In this document: positions 21,379 through 34,000 of the stretch, piece by piece
Numbering within the stretch: the first letter of the stretch is position 1
Layout: each line of letters starts with the position of its first letter
Assembly: GCF_964355755.1 (NCBI RefSeq)
Contig: NC_092676.1
Coordinates: 14,306,288-14,370,287, forward strand
DNA length: 64,000 bases
Direction of reading: 5' to 3'
Source of the DNA: Antedon mediterranea
Lineage: Eukaryota; Echinodermata; Crinoidea; Comatulida; Antedonidae
Translations under genes and position numbers: made by a program
Notes under the pieces: model-generated
The model's input: only the letters and a program-made list of their open reading frames with translations
What the model was told of the DNA's origin: nothing
The model's database searches: none

Positions 21379-21408
21379 AACTCGTCAAAGTGACGAGTTC
21401 AAATCTAG
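21379..21408 (+). other. Helitron-like 3' terminus (unit 1, plus)
   Basis: Hairpin AACTCGTCAAAGTGACGAGT(T) at 21379-21399, CAAAT, then CTAG at 21405-21408 followed by T. Confidence 0.65.
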
Positions 21409-22900
21409 TTTTTCTGTATTATTCTTATTTCTTTCCCATTTTTTTGTGAGTCACGTTTCTCTAAAATGTGTAAACGTAACATTTTATAACTTTGACAACA
21501 TGTGGGCATTTACGTGAAGTTGTGCATCTCCTATTTTGAATGACGTCAGAGTTGCGCAACGTGACTTGCGCGCGATTTTATGATTTTTAATGATTGATCA
21601 TAGCTTAAAAACCAAGAGTAATTTTTTGTTTACCCTTTATGAAAATTTAAGTCATATCAAGGGCAAACTGTTAGTGCACTAAAAATGGCATGTTTTACAA
21701 AAAGTTACGCGTGCACGCGCATTTAAAATTTCAAAATGCGCAAAATTAATTTATAATCAACTTTCTACGCATTTCATGTCATTTTAAGCATGTAAAAAAT
21801 TCCACGCGTGCGCACATTTTTACGTGTGCGGTGCGCACGTAGCATTAAAAACATGTTTTTTTCGAGTGATTTATGTTTTTCCAGTCTTTTATAGTAATTT
21901 TACCAACTTTTAATCACTTTCGACTTAAAAGTTACGTCATACGAGCACGTCGAATTGGACAATTTGCGCTCGTTTTTGATTAAAAAATACAAAAATATGT
22001 CAAAATTATGCCTTTTTTTAAACAGTCGTAATTTCTAAACTACACGGTCAACTTTTTGTGGATGACATATTCCGGAAGTTGATGAGTTGTAGATATCGGA
22101 TCATGTATTAATATGGCTAACCGGACATTTTAACGTCATCGTATGGCCACGCGAATATAAAATTGAGGATTTTTGTATCTTTCGTCATAGCTCATCACAT
22201 TTAATAGAGCGCATCTCCACTTATCCATTTTCCATTTTCACCCCGATTTTGATATTGTCTAGGTCAATCAACTATCTTTCGCATGAGTTAAAAATATTTT
22301 AATGATTATGACGTCATCATGCCTAAAAATTTAAATTACATGTGGCATTAATTTCATCTTTACAGAACATTTTAATCTGTTATAGCTCGTAAGAATAAAA
22401 TGTGATAATCACAATTAAAACGTTTTCTGGAAGCTATTGGATTGTAGATACAAAATCATGTAAAAATTTGGCAAATCGGATGTTGTGACGTCATCATATG
22501 GCCAGTTAAATAAAAAAAGTCGTATTTTCATATTTTGCGTCATAGTTCATTACATTTAAAAGAGCGCGCATTAATATTTTACGTATTAAAATTTCTTCTA
22601 CACGTTAATATGTTGTTGCTGAGATAATTTCCTTCCGAAATTCCTATATCAGTGTTTCATTTTCATACCGTCACCATGTTAAAAATTGGAATAAATGACG
22701 GGACCCGTAATTTCGCCTATCCTACACTGTATTAATATGTATACAGATTATACTATGTATACTGTAAATAGTATATGACACAAAATATACAGCATTTAGC
22801 ACTAACAACATATTATACTCTTCAGTTCATGTCAATATGCCATAATCTTTTTCTGTGTCCAATGTATGACGTGCACGTGGCGTTTGTCGTGCGGATAACT

Positions 22901-22931
22901 AACTCGTCAAAGTGACGAGTTTCATGTCTAG
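22901..22931 (+). other. Helitron-like 3' terminus (unit 2, plus)
   Basis: The same hairpin at 22901-22921, TCATGT, then CTAG at 22928-22931 followed by T. It is preceded by GCGGATAACT. Confidence 0.65.
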
Positions 22932-23149
22932 TTCAGCTTTGTTTTTTTTTTTGTGCGCTTATAGATGGGTACTGTAAGATGATGTCATTGTATGTGGGTG
23001 ATTTTTAATTCAGAGATTTGTTTAAACATTCTAGGTCTACAGTGGTAAAATATTTAGTAATTTATAGATTTTATAATGAAAGACATTTATGCCGTAAACC
23101 ATATGCGTAAGAACACAACAACTTAATGTGATGCAACATTTAAATACAA

Positions 23150-23180
23150 CTAGACATGTAACTCGTCACTTTGACGAGTT
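23150..23180 (-). other. Helitron-like 3' terminus (unit 3, minus)
   Basis: Read on the minus strand: hairpin at 23160-23180, ACATGT, CTAG (23150-23153), then T. It faces the end of unit 2 across a 218-bp gap. Confidence 0.65.
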
Positions 23181-24684
23181 TGGTTATCCGCCGCGCAAGT
23201 GGTGCAACATTAACATTAAGGGGATAGGTTGAGGACAAAAGGAAGTGTTCACGTTGGCATTATGATCTGAACTGAAGAATATGATATGTTGTTATTGCTG
23301 AATTTTATTATTTAAATTCATATATAGTATACACAGTATATTCTGTATCCATATCACATACAGTGACATACAGTGTAGAATAGGTGAAATTACGGGACCT
23401 GCTATTTATTGCAATTTTTAACATGTTGACGGTTTTAAAATAAAACGCGAAGGTAGCAATTCCGAAAGGAAATTATCTCAGCAACAACGTATTAGCGTGT
23501 AGAAGAAATTTGAATACGTGAAATATTGATGCGCGCTCTTTTAAATGTAATGAATTATGACGCAAAAGATGAAAATACGACCTTTTTCATTTAACTGGCC
23601 ATATGATGACGTCACAACATCCGATTGGCAACATTTTTACATAATTTCGTATCTACAATCCAATAGCTTCCAGAAAAAGTTTTAATCGTGATTATCACAT
23701 TTTATTCTTACGAGCTATAACAGATTAAAATTTACTGTAAAGATGAAATTGATGCCACACGTGATTTAAATTTTTAGGCATGATGACGTCAAAAAAATTA
23801 AAATATTTTTAACTCATGCGAAAGATAGTTGATTGACCTAGACAATATCAAAATCAGGGTGAAAATGGAAAACGAATAGGTGGAGATGCGCTCTATTCAA
23901 TGTGATGAGTTATGACGAAAGATACAAAAATCCTAAATTTTATATTCGCGTGGCCATACGATGACGTCACAATGTCCGGTTAGCCATATTAATAGCTGAT
24001 CCGATATCTACAACTCATCTACTTCCAGAATATGTCATCCACAAAAAGTTGACCGTCTAGTTTAGAAATTACGACTGTTTCAAAAAAGGCATATTTTAAA
24101 CGAATTTTTTAACCTTTTCATAAAAAACGCGCGCAAATTGTCCAATTCGACGTGCTCGTATGACGTATCTTTAAGTCGAAATTGTTTAAAATTTGGTAAA
24201 ATTGCTAGAAAAGGCTGGAAAAACATAAATCACGCGAAAAAAATACGTTTTCAATGCTACGTGCGCACCGCACACGTAAAAATGTGCGCACGCGTGGGAA
24301 TTTTTGACATGCTTAAAACGACATAAAACGCGTAGAAAGTTGATTATTAATTAATTTTGCGCATTTTGAAATTTTAAATATGCGTGCGCGCGTAACTTTG
24401 TGTAAAACACGCAATTTTTTTTCAACAGAAAGTTAGCGCATGATATAAATTAAACTTTTGCAAAGTTTCACTTTAAAATGTTATTTGGTTTTCGACATAT
24501 GTTAGATACGAGAAAATCGTTAAATCGCGCGTACGTCACGTTGCGCAATTGTAAACATCATGAAAAGCTTCGCTTGACGACGTTACATAAATGTCAAAAT
24601 GTTAACATAGTTACCGAAATGTTATGTTTGCGAGTTTTAGAGAAAAGCGTTACACAAAAATCATACAGAAAGAAAGAAGAAGAA

Positions 24685-24715
24685 CTAGACATGAAACTCG
24701 TCACTTTGACGAGTT
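24685..24715 (-). other. Helitron-like 3' terminus (unit 4, minus)
   Basis: Hairpin at 24695-24715, TCATGT and CTAG (24685-24688) on the minus strand, then T. Confidence 0.65.
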
Positions 24716-26479
24716 AGTTATCCGCACGACAAACGCCACGTGCACGTCATACGTTGGAATATTGCACACCGAAAAAGATTATGTCATTATGACCTGAACT
24801 GAAGAATATGATATGTTGTTAGTGCTGAATGCTGTATATTTTCTGTCATATAGTATACACAGTATAATCTGTATACATGTCACAAACAGTGTAAAATATG
24901 TGAAATTACGGGACCCGCATTTTATTTTAATTTTCAAAAGGAAACGCGAAGGTACAGTAGTAATTTCGGAAGAAAATTATCTCAGCAACAACATATTAAC
25001 GTTTAGAAGAAATTTGAATACGTGAAATATTAATGCGCGCTTTTTTAAATGTAATGAACTATGACGCAAAAGACGAAAATATGACTTTGTTTATTTAACT
25101 GGCCATATGATGACGTCACAACATCTGATTGGCGAAAAGTTCACATGATTTCGTATCTGCAATCCCATAGCTTCCTGAAAACGTTTTAATCGTGATTATC
25201 ACATTTTATTCTTACGAGCTATAACAGATTAAAATTTACTGTAAAGATGAAATTAATGACGCTGTTAATTAAAATTTTTAAGCATGGTGACGTCATAAAA
25301 ATTAAAATATTTTTAACTCATGCGCAAGATAGTTGATTGACCTAGACAATATTAAAATCTCAGAGAAAAAAGAATACAGATAGGCGTAATGCGCTCCATT
25401 GAATATGATGAGCAATAACGAAACAGACAAAAATCCTATATTTTACATTCGTGTGGCCATACGATGACGTCACAATGTCCGGTTAGCCATATTGATTCAT
25501 GATCCGATTTCTACAACTCATCAACTTCCAGAATATGTAATTAAAAAAAAGTTCACCTCGTTGTTTAGAATCTATGACTGTTTAAAAAAAGGCATAATTT
25601 TGACAAATTTTTGAACTTTTTCATCAAAAACGCACGTAAAGTATCCAATTCAACGTGCCCGTATGATGTAATTGTAAGTCGAAATTGTTTTAAAATTTGT
25701 AAAATTACTATAAAAGGCTGGAAAAACATAATTCAATAAAAAAAAAATACTTTTAGCGCTACGTGCGCACCACGAGCATAAAATTGTTCGCGCGCGTGGG
25801 AAATTTTGACATGGTCAAAATGTCATAATCAGCGTAGAAAGTTGATTAAAAATTAATTTTGCGCATTTTGAATTTTAAATGCGCGTGCGCGCGTAACTTT
25901 GTGTAAAACACGCAATTTTTTTCCACAAAAAGTTAGCGCATGATATAAATTAAAGTTTTGCTAAGTTTCAATTTAAATTGTTATATGCTTTTAAATCTAT
26001 GTTAAATACGCGAAATTCATAAAATCGTGCGTAAGTCACGTTGCGCATTTCTGACGTCATTCACAATAGGAGGTGCACAACTTCACGTGAATGCCCATAT
26101 GTTGACAAAGTTATGAAATGTTATGTTTACACGTTTTTGAGATACGCGAGATACAAAAATAGAGGAGAAATGCGCGTGCGCGCGTAACGTCTTGTAAAAC
26201 ATGGCATTTTTAATCCACAAAAAAGTTTGCCCTTGATATGACTTAAATTTTCACAAAGTGTCAAAACAAATTTATGCTTGGTTTTTAGTCTATGATCAAT
26301 CATAAAAAATCATAAAATCGCACGTAAGTCACGTTGCGCAACTCTGACGTCATTAAAAAATAGGAGGTGCACAACTTCACGTAAATGCCCATATGTTGAC
26401 AAAGTTATGAAATGTTATGTTTACAAGTTTTTGAGATACGTGAGGCACAAAAATGAGGGAGAAAGAAATAAGAAAAAAA

Positions 26480-26510
26480 CTAGACATGAAACTCGTCACA
26501 TTGACGAGTT
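26480..26510 (-). other. Helitron-like 3' terminus (unit 5, minus)
   Basis: Hairpin at 26490-26510 with one loop-side change (CACATTG for CACTTTG), TCATGT and CTAG (26480-26483) on the minus strand, then T. Confidence 0.6.
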
Positions 26511-27999
26511 AGTTATCCGCACCACGACAAACACGTCATACGTTGGAATATTGCACACAGATAAAGATTATGGCATTATGACAAGAACTGAAGAATATGA
26601 TATGCTGTTAGTGCTGAATTCTGTCAATTTTGTGTCATATAGTATATACATGCAAACAGTATAATCTGTATACATATTACATACAGTGTAGAATAGGTGA
26701 AATTACGGGACCCGCCATTTATTCCAATTTTTAACATGGCGACGGTATCAAAATGAAACACTTAGATAGCAATTTCAGAAGGAAATTATCTCAGGAACAA
26801 CATATTCACGTGTAGAAGAAATTTGAATACGTAAAATATAGATGCGCACCCTTTTAAATGTGATGAACTATTACGCAAAATATGGAAACACGACTTTTTT
26901 TATTCAACTGGCCATATGATGACGTCACAACATCCGATTGGCAAAATGTTTACATGAATTTGTATCTACAATCCAATAGCTTCCAGAAAACGTTTTAATC
27001 GTGATTATCACATTTTATTCTGATGAGCTATAACAGATTAAAATTTACTGTAAAGATGAAAATAAGTGACCCACGTTATTTACAATTTTCGACATGATGA
27101 CGTCATAAAAATTAAAATATTTTTAACTCATGCGAAAGATAGTTCATTCACCTAGACAATATAAAAATCGGGGTGAAAATAAAAAACGGATAAGTGGAGA
27201 TGCGCTCTATTAAATGTGATGCGCTATGACGAAAGATATAAAAATCCTATATTTTATATTCGCGTGGCCATACGATGACGTTATAATGTCCGATTAGCCA
27301 TATTAATGCATGATTCCATATCTACAACTCATCAACTTCCAGAATATATAATTTAAAAAAAGTTCACCTCGTAGTTTAGAATCTATGAATGTTTAAAAAA
27401 AGGCATAATTTTGACGAATTTTGACAAATTTTTGAACTTTTTCATCAAAAACGCACGTAAATTATCCAATTGGATGTGCCCGTATGACGTAATTTTAGGT
27501 CAAAATTGTTCAAAAGTTGGTAAAATTACTAGAAAAGGCTGGAAAAACATGAATCACGCGAAAAAATTTATTTTAAACGCTACGTGCGCACCGTGCGAGT
27601 AAAAATATGCGCGCGCGTGGGAATTTTTGACATGCTCAAAATAACATGAAACGCGTAGAAAATTGATTAGAAATTGATTTTTCGCATTTTGAAATTTTAA
27701 ACGCCCGTGCGCGCGTAACTTCTTGTGAAACATGCCATTTTTTTTCCACAGTCAGTTAGCGCAAGATATAAATTAAACTTTTGTTAAGTTTCAATTTAAA
27801 TTGCTATATGGTTTTCGATCTATGTTAAATACGCGAAATTCGTTAAAACGCGCGTAAATCACGTTGCGCAATTCTGACGTCATTCACAATAGGAGGTGCA
27901 CAATTTCACGTGAATGCCCACATGTTGACAAAGTTATAAAATGTTTTGTTTACAAGTTTTTGAGATACGCGAGACACAAAATTGACAGAAAGAAAGAAT

Positions 28000-28085
28000 A
28001 ATACAGAAAAAAAAAAAAAAAAAAAAGATGATTTCATACAGTTACAAGGAGTTATCCGCTACTAAGCGGATAACTAATAAAAAGT

Positions 28086-28118
<33 letters not shown>

Positions 28119-28120
28119 CG
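28000..28120. repeat. Poly-A run and (ATG)n microsatellite at the array edge
   Basis: A ~20-base A run (about 28007-28026) precedes the GTTATCCGC hairpin at 28050-28075, and a GATGATGAT... run lies at about 28087-28117. Confidence 0.75.
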
Positions 28121-28179
28121 TACAATCACAAGAGGTTATCCTGCAACTTCGTTGCGGATAACCAATTATCTTCCTACAT

Positions 28180-28770
28180 CATAACATGAGAAACAAAATG
28201 CAATGGAAAAAAAATTGCTTTTGACAGTTTTAAAAGAAATTATTGTATAATGTTATATAAGTTATGAAAGAGTAGTGTTATGGTTGAGTGATTTTGTTTG
28301 ATTTTTTGATAATGGAATAGCCCATGGGGGATGGGAACCCTGCTGGACACCCAAGCCTAGAGAGCTGTATCCAAGGAGACATCTTTCTCTTTAGCCTGGC
28401 TGGGTGACTGGCAGGGAGAGGTGTGTTCTCCTTGCTAATAAAGCAAATAATAAATGCTAGAATTTGTAATTAAACTGCTATAAACTGAGCCTGTTTTGCT
28501 TGCCTGTTTTGCTTGCCTGTTTTGCTTGCCTGTTTATATTCCAATAAATGTTTGTTGTGAGATCAAATCAAGACGATTTACCTGGTATCATTATTTCACG
28601 TGTCAACCGCAATCCCACACAAGTTAGGGAGGCCGGAGCCTTTTACAGTAGTAATAGGCATATTTAAAATTGTTAAATAACAAATTATTTCAGCTACTTA
28701 CAGTTCAACATTACATTCGTTACATTACAATTATTGTATTGTTTTTAAAACAACTTTCATCATCCAGGGA
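28180..28770. other. Non-coding spacer, possibly a solo LTR
   Basis: 28270-28620 has a polyA-type AATAAATG followed by a short GAGATCAAATCAAGACG stretch, three GCCTGTTTTGCTT repeats just before it (28494-28532) and a CCATGGGGGATGGG block. This layout is like R-U5 of a solo LTR, but I could not find matching TG...CA ends with a target duplication. Confidence 0.25.
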
Positions 28771-28893
28771 AGAATGTGCGCTTTTTAATGGTTAATTAAT
28801 AAAGGATTAATTAGATGTTTTACCCTACTCTGACGTAATTTGTACTTTATACTAAGTACATTTGAGAATACTTGCGAAAAAAATTCCAAGTAG

Positions 28894-28957
28894 TTCTCGG
28901 GTGGGACTCGAACCCACAACCTCCAGATCACTAGCCTGGCGTCTAGACCACCGAGCT
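28894..28957 (-). tRNA. tRNA-Thr(AGT)-like sequence, probable SINE head or pseudogene
   Basis: On the minus strand: A box TGGTCTAGACG, anticodon stem-loop CCAGG-CTAGTGA-TCTGG (U33 kept, anticodon AGT), a 5-base variable loop, a perfect T arm GTGGG-TTCGAGT-CCCAC and a B box GGTTCGAGTCC. The acceptor stem pairs only five of seven bases and the D arm is too short, so it is probably not a working tRNA. It lies inside a segment otherwise duplicated at 19620-19757, so it looks inserted. Confidence 0.4.
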
Positions 28958-28969
28958 CGGTGGTCTAGA
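28942..28969. repeat. Perfect 28-bp palindrome
   Basis: TCTAGACCACCGAG and its exact complement meet with no spacer, overlapping the 5' end of the tRNA-like sequence. Confidence 0.85.
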
Positions 28970-29059
28970 GGTATGAACGCCAAGTGTAAACTGTTTTTAA
29001 GTAACAGTTGCTGTAATGACATTTAAAAAAAACGTCAGTTCTAGTTCTAGTTTATTTAC

Positions 29060-29794
29060 TACGATAGAGCTTATACTATATACGATACTTATTCGCCGTA
29101 GAGGGCGTAGACGCAAAAAGTTCGCGGAACTGGGGTGGCAAATGGTAGAATAGGTCAAGGGTGATTGATCCAGACCAAAATATTTTGAAAAAATTAAGTA
29201 GGTCAAGTGTTATAACGTTTGTAAAAGCCAGTTACTTATTCGCCGTAGAGGGCGTAGACGCAAAAAAGTTCCAGGAACTGGGGTGGCAAATGGTAGAGTA
29301 GGTCAAGGGTGATCGATTCATACCAAAATATTTTGTAAAAATTAAGTAGGTCAAATGTTATAACGTTCGTAAAAGCCAGTTACTTATTCGCCGTAGAGGG
29401 CGTAGACGCAAAAAAGTTTGCGGAACTGGGGTGGCAAATGGTAGAGTAGGTCAAGGGTGATCGAACCATACCAAAATATTTTTAAAAAATTAAGTAGATC
29501 AAGCGTTATAACGTTCGTAAAGCCAGTTACTTATTCGCCGTAGAGGGCGTAGATGCAAAAAAGTTCTTGGAACTGGGGTGGCAAATGGTAAAGTAGGTCA
29601 AGGGTGATCGATTCATACCAAAACATTTTGAAAAAATTAAGTAGGTCAAGCGTTATAACGTTCGTAAAGCCAGTTACTAATTCGCCGTAGAGGGCGTAGA
29701 TGCAAAAAATGTTATTGAACTTTGACCTGAAGAAGTAGAGGAGGTCAAGGCTAACAAGTTGATGCAATAACAACTCAATTAGACAGTTATTACG
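29060..29794 (-). repeat. Right arm: five tandem ~147-bp units, inverted
   Basis: The complement landmark TATTCGCCGTAGAGGGCGTA recurs at about 29090, 29237, 29385, 29532 and 29680, the same unit count as the left arm. The outermost unit carries the same special end (GAACTTTGACC...GGAGGTCAAGG) as the left arm's outermost unit. Confidence 0.85.
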
Positions 29795-31029
29795 GTCGGA
29801 GCAATCGTGTAATCATCCCAGCATGTGTTGTTTCAAAAATTCGAAACACATTCGCATCCGAGCAATACACCGGTTTTAAATATCCATCACTTTAGGTTGA
29901 AAGCGTGTACGGTGAGCAGCTATCGCTTCAGTTTTGTTGGGACGGGAAAACTCGCTGCATAGTGGCGGTGGCACATCTTCAATTTGCATGATTTCGTCTT
30001 TACTGCAAGACATTACCAAGTCAACTAATTTACCAACATACTCTGCAAAATAAAAATTTCACCTTGATAATTTGTTTAAAACATTTAAAACGTTAGTAAT
30101 ATTCCAAAAAAGCAAAATAATGTACTGTACTTACCATAGGTTGGATTCACCATTACATACTTTACAACTGATCCGCCTTTCTTGAACTTTGGAAAATCAT
30201 CCTTGGTCTGGGCCTGACAACGTCCACCATTCTCATTGTAATGCAATGCAGCTAATAGTGTTCTGTAATTAACAAATAAACAAAAAGAAATAAAATTTGA
30301 AGACTTTTTTTTATATATAAATTGTATTTTAATTATTATTATTTCATATTATTTACCTGCATTTTTGAACCCGAAATGTGAAGTGACGTGCCTTTGGCGC
30401 ATAATGGTTCAGAAGAGAGTGGAATGCTTCTAATTTCGATGTCTGGTGCTTTTCGCTCATCTGTCCAATGTCTTTTACTAACCTCGGATTTGTGACGATG
30501 TCTTTAGTTTTGTTGGCAGCAATACTACCTGTTAAAAAAATATATAATAATATTTGTTGTTTATTAATATTAAACAAGAAAATATTTACATGGGGTTTAA
30601 AAAATAGAATATCTCACCTGGGATTAACCATTTCTTCCGTGGCTCACCATTACTGAATTCATCATGGAGGCAACAAGGGAAGAGATCACCATGACCTGTG
30701 TGCATATTTTGCATATGCCGCAACAATGAGTTCATGACTTCCCCGTCCCCGGACGGTGTTGACGTAGCGCACCAATATATGTGGTGGTTGATGCTTTTAG
30801 CCCATGGTCTCAAGTCTTGACCACAAACCAACTTTGCTGCTGCGTCAATTTTTTTCTTGATTCCTTAAAATTGCAGAAATAAAATAAGTCATAATTCTTT
30901 ATTCACCAAAGGCAAAACGGTATAAACAAATAGCTTTCGCTAGTCAATGGTTTACACCTGATTAACAAATATAATACTGTTCAGTGCAAACGATTTTGAT
31001 AATATAATTATACAATAATGTAAAAAAAA

Positions 31030-34000
31030 AACCACAATAATGACAAAAAGAAAGAGGTGGGCCAGCATTAATCAGTATCTCGATAATAGTAGTTCAGTTA
31101 TATTTTTTACGAAATTAATTTTTGATGTATTATTTTTTATGTCGAGTGATAAATTATTCCAAAATGTTGTGCCAGTAAACGAAATTCTAAATGGACCTGC
31201 CATAGTACGGGCTTTTGGGATAGATAGGTTTTTACCTAGTAGTTCGTAAATGATCAACTGTACTAAAATAATAACTGATTTGATGTGCAGAGTTTCTATT
31301 ATATAAATCAAAAACAAAATTAAGTACACATAATTCGTATAGTTTATGAACATCTAGAATATTAAGTTGCTTAAATATCGGAGATGACGAAGTATTAAAA
31401 TCAGAAAAAGTTATACACCGAATACACATTTTTTGAATGACACAAATAGGTTGTAAATATGTTTTATACGTCCTACCCCCAAGTGATACTTGGTTGAATA
31501 AACATTTTATATAATAAGATTAATATATTTGTGGGTACAACATATCTTAGTTTAAATAAAATGCATGCCTTCTTTCTAATATTGTTTTTAACATCATTAA
31601 TATGACTATTCCAAATTAAATGTTTATCAATCTTAACACCAACAAACATTACTTCTGCTTCATTAAGTTGTTTATGTTTTGCATATATATTACCGTTAGT
31701 AGAAACATTTTTATTCCTGTTACAGAATACAATATAATTTGTTTTACCAACGTTAATAATAATAAAATAATTTGTTTGCATTGCACCATTCAATGACATG
31801 TTGAAAATTATAATTAATTATAGAGAGATCAATATTATTGCCAGAGAAATCATGAAATAAATTAGTATCATCTGCAAACAGCCTAAATTCAAAAAAATTA
31901 GTAGAATGAGAAATATCATTTATGTAGATCAGAAACAGGGTTGTACCCAATACTGATCCTTGTGGGACTCCACATGAGATTGGGAGTTTATCAGAACTAA
32001 TTTGGTCAGCAGCCACGTATTGAAATCTTCCTTTTAAATAGTCGGTTAACCAATATAATGGTTGACCTCTTATTCCATAGTGTTGTAGTTTAGATATTAA
32101 TATTTCATGATTAATCGTGTCGAATGCTTTCATAAAGTCTATAAATATGCCAATAGAATTATTTCCATCATCAAATTGTTGTAGAAGATGGTTAACTAAA
32201 TTTATAAGTGACAATTTTGTGTTGTATTTTTCTCTAAACCCGTATTGATGCTGATGAAATATATTAAACTTTTCGAAGAAATATATAAGTCTATTATTTA
32301 CAATTTTTTCGAGAATTTTGCTATGGGTCGATAATGTCCAGGATTATCCTTGGAACCTTTCTTAAATAAGGGAATGACTCTGGCTGTTTTAAATGAATCT
32401 GGGAATTTACCTTGAGAAAACGATAAATTAAAAATGTAAGCTAATGGTATGGCAATGTGCTCAGCAGCAATAATAATAAGTTTGGCAGGTAAATTATCAT
32501 GTCCAGTCGATTTCCTCTTATCAAGGGCGTTTATCAAATTATAAATCTCTTTATGAGATGTTGGTGTTAAAAAGAAAGATTTATTTAAAGGCTCTGCTAA
32601 ATAATCACTAAATGTTTTTATCATTGGACTTACTTCTTTGGAGAGATTTGGACCGATATTTGTGAAAAAATGATTAAAGCTATCTACAATCTGCTTGGGG
32701 TGAGATACCTCAGCTCCATTTTTATTTATCACTTTTTCTGGTAAGGTGGGGCTGCTGTTTGAATTATTTTTTCCGAGCAAACCATTTATAGTTTCCCACG
32801 TTTTAGTGGAATTACTACGATTTTGCGTAAATAAATTAGTATAATAAGTTCTTTTTGCGTCCCTTAATAATTTTGTCAACATATTTCGATGTCTTTTATA
32901 TTCAGCTACTTTAATATTGTCATAACCCGATTTTATTACTTTTGAATATAGTTTATGTTTTTTGTTAATCATTTTTTTAATCGATCAAGAAATCCAAGGT
33001 TTTGATTTTCGAATATTATTTAATGACCGTTCAACTATTGGAGCGTGTTTATTACAGCACTCATAAAAAATTAAATGAAAAGTATCATACGCCCCATCAA
33101 CATCATTACGGGAATAGACTTGGTTCCAATCTAATTGCGATACATCATTTATAAAACATTCAGATAAAAAATGACTATAATCTCTACATACAACACTCTC
33201 CTTAACAAAACTTGACAAATTCAATTCAGAGAATATAGCAAATATTGGTAAGTGATCCGAAATATCGCATGCAATTGTTCCAGAGTCAATTACATTATTA
33301 TCTATGTTTGTATAAATGTGATCAATAATTGTTTTCGACGTTGGTGTTACCCTTGTTGCAACAGTTATTAACTGATGTAGATAAAGGAAATGCAACGCTG
33401 TACAAAATGAATCATTGATTCCATCATTCCCCAATAAATCAACATTAAAGTCGCCAAGTAATATACAACGTTTCTTATCTACTCCAATGCAATATAAAAC
33501 ATTTAACAATTCATCTTGAAAATATTACAAATTTGTGTTTGGTTTTCTATAGAACACCGACAACAATCACTTGCTTCCCGTCTGTTATCTCTAACCATAT
33601 TGATTCGGAGTTAGCAACGCTGTACTGTATGTTAATTTTTTATATTTAACAGAGTTATGGACATATGCGCCAACGCCACCACCCCTTCCTTCTTCACGGC
33701 AGCAATATTCAAATGAATATGAATCTAATTTATAGCTTTCTGGGTTGTCGATGTTCCATGTTTCTGAAATTCCAATTATTTTAAATTTTTTTTTTAAAGT
33801 ATCTTCATACAATAGTCTCATTGCATCGAAATTGTGTTTAATTGAACGAATATTTATATGAGAGGCTGTAAATATGTGGTGAAAGTTTGATCCATATGTG
33901 TCGTTGAAAGCTGAAGGAGTCATGGCGTTAATTGAATTGTTATTCAAATCAGAATACCTATTCTCGTCAGAATTTGAATATTCAAATTCCGGCATAGTAA

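Larger units (their letters stand above)
19757..28170. mobile_element. Head-to-head array of Helitron-like units
   Basis: Units of ~1.5-1.8 kb run plus in 19825-22931 (3' ends at 21408 and 22931) and minus in 23150-28075 (3' ends at 23150, 24685 and 26480). Every 3' end has the same signature: GCGGATAAC, the hairpin AACTCGTCA-AAG-TGACGAGTT (one copy has a mismatched loop), 5-7 bases, CTAG, then T. A hairpin shortly before CTRR with a T outside is the known Helitron 3' mark. Outer ends carry GTTATCCGC hairpins with differing cores (19763-19789, 19825-19857, 28050-28075, 28132-28162). No Rep/helicase ORF was seen, so these would be non-autonomous. Confidence 0.6.
18823..29794. mobile_element. 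Giant foldback-like inverted repeat with tandem-array arms
   Basis: The outer ends match in inverted orientation: CGTAATAACTGTCTAATTGA from 18823 equals the complement ending at 29794, and homology continues through TTGCATC, the GACCTCCT...GGTCAAAGTTCAATAAC block and the 147-bp arrays. Arms span about 18823-19615 and 29060-29794. Foldback elements, including TU elements of sea urchins, are known for long inverted repeats built of short tandem units. The centre is filled by Helitron-like units. No transposase was seen and no clear target duplication was found (left flank ...TTTTAATA, right flank GTCGGAG...). Confidence 0.7.

Noticed and set aside
29531-29773. 80-codon open frame with internally repeated FCIYALYGE.
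   Set aside because: It is the 147-bp tandem array read through; the repeat in the protein follows the DNA repeat.
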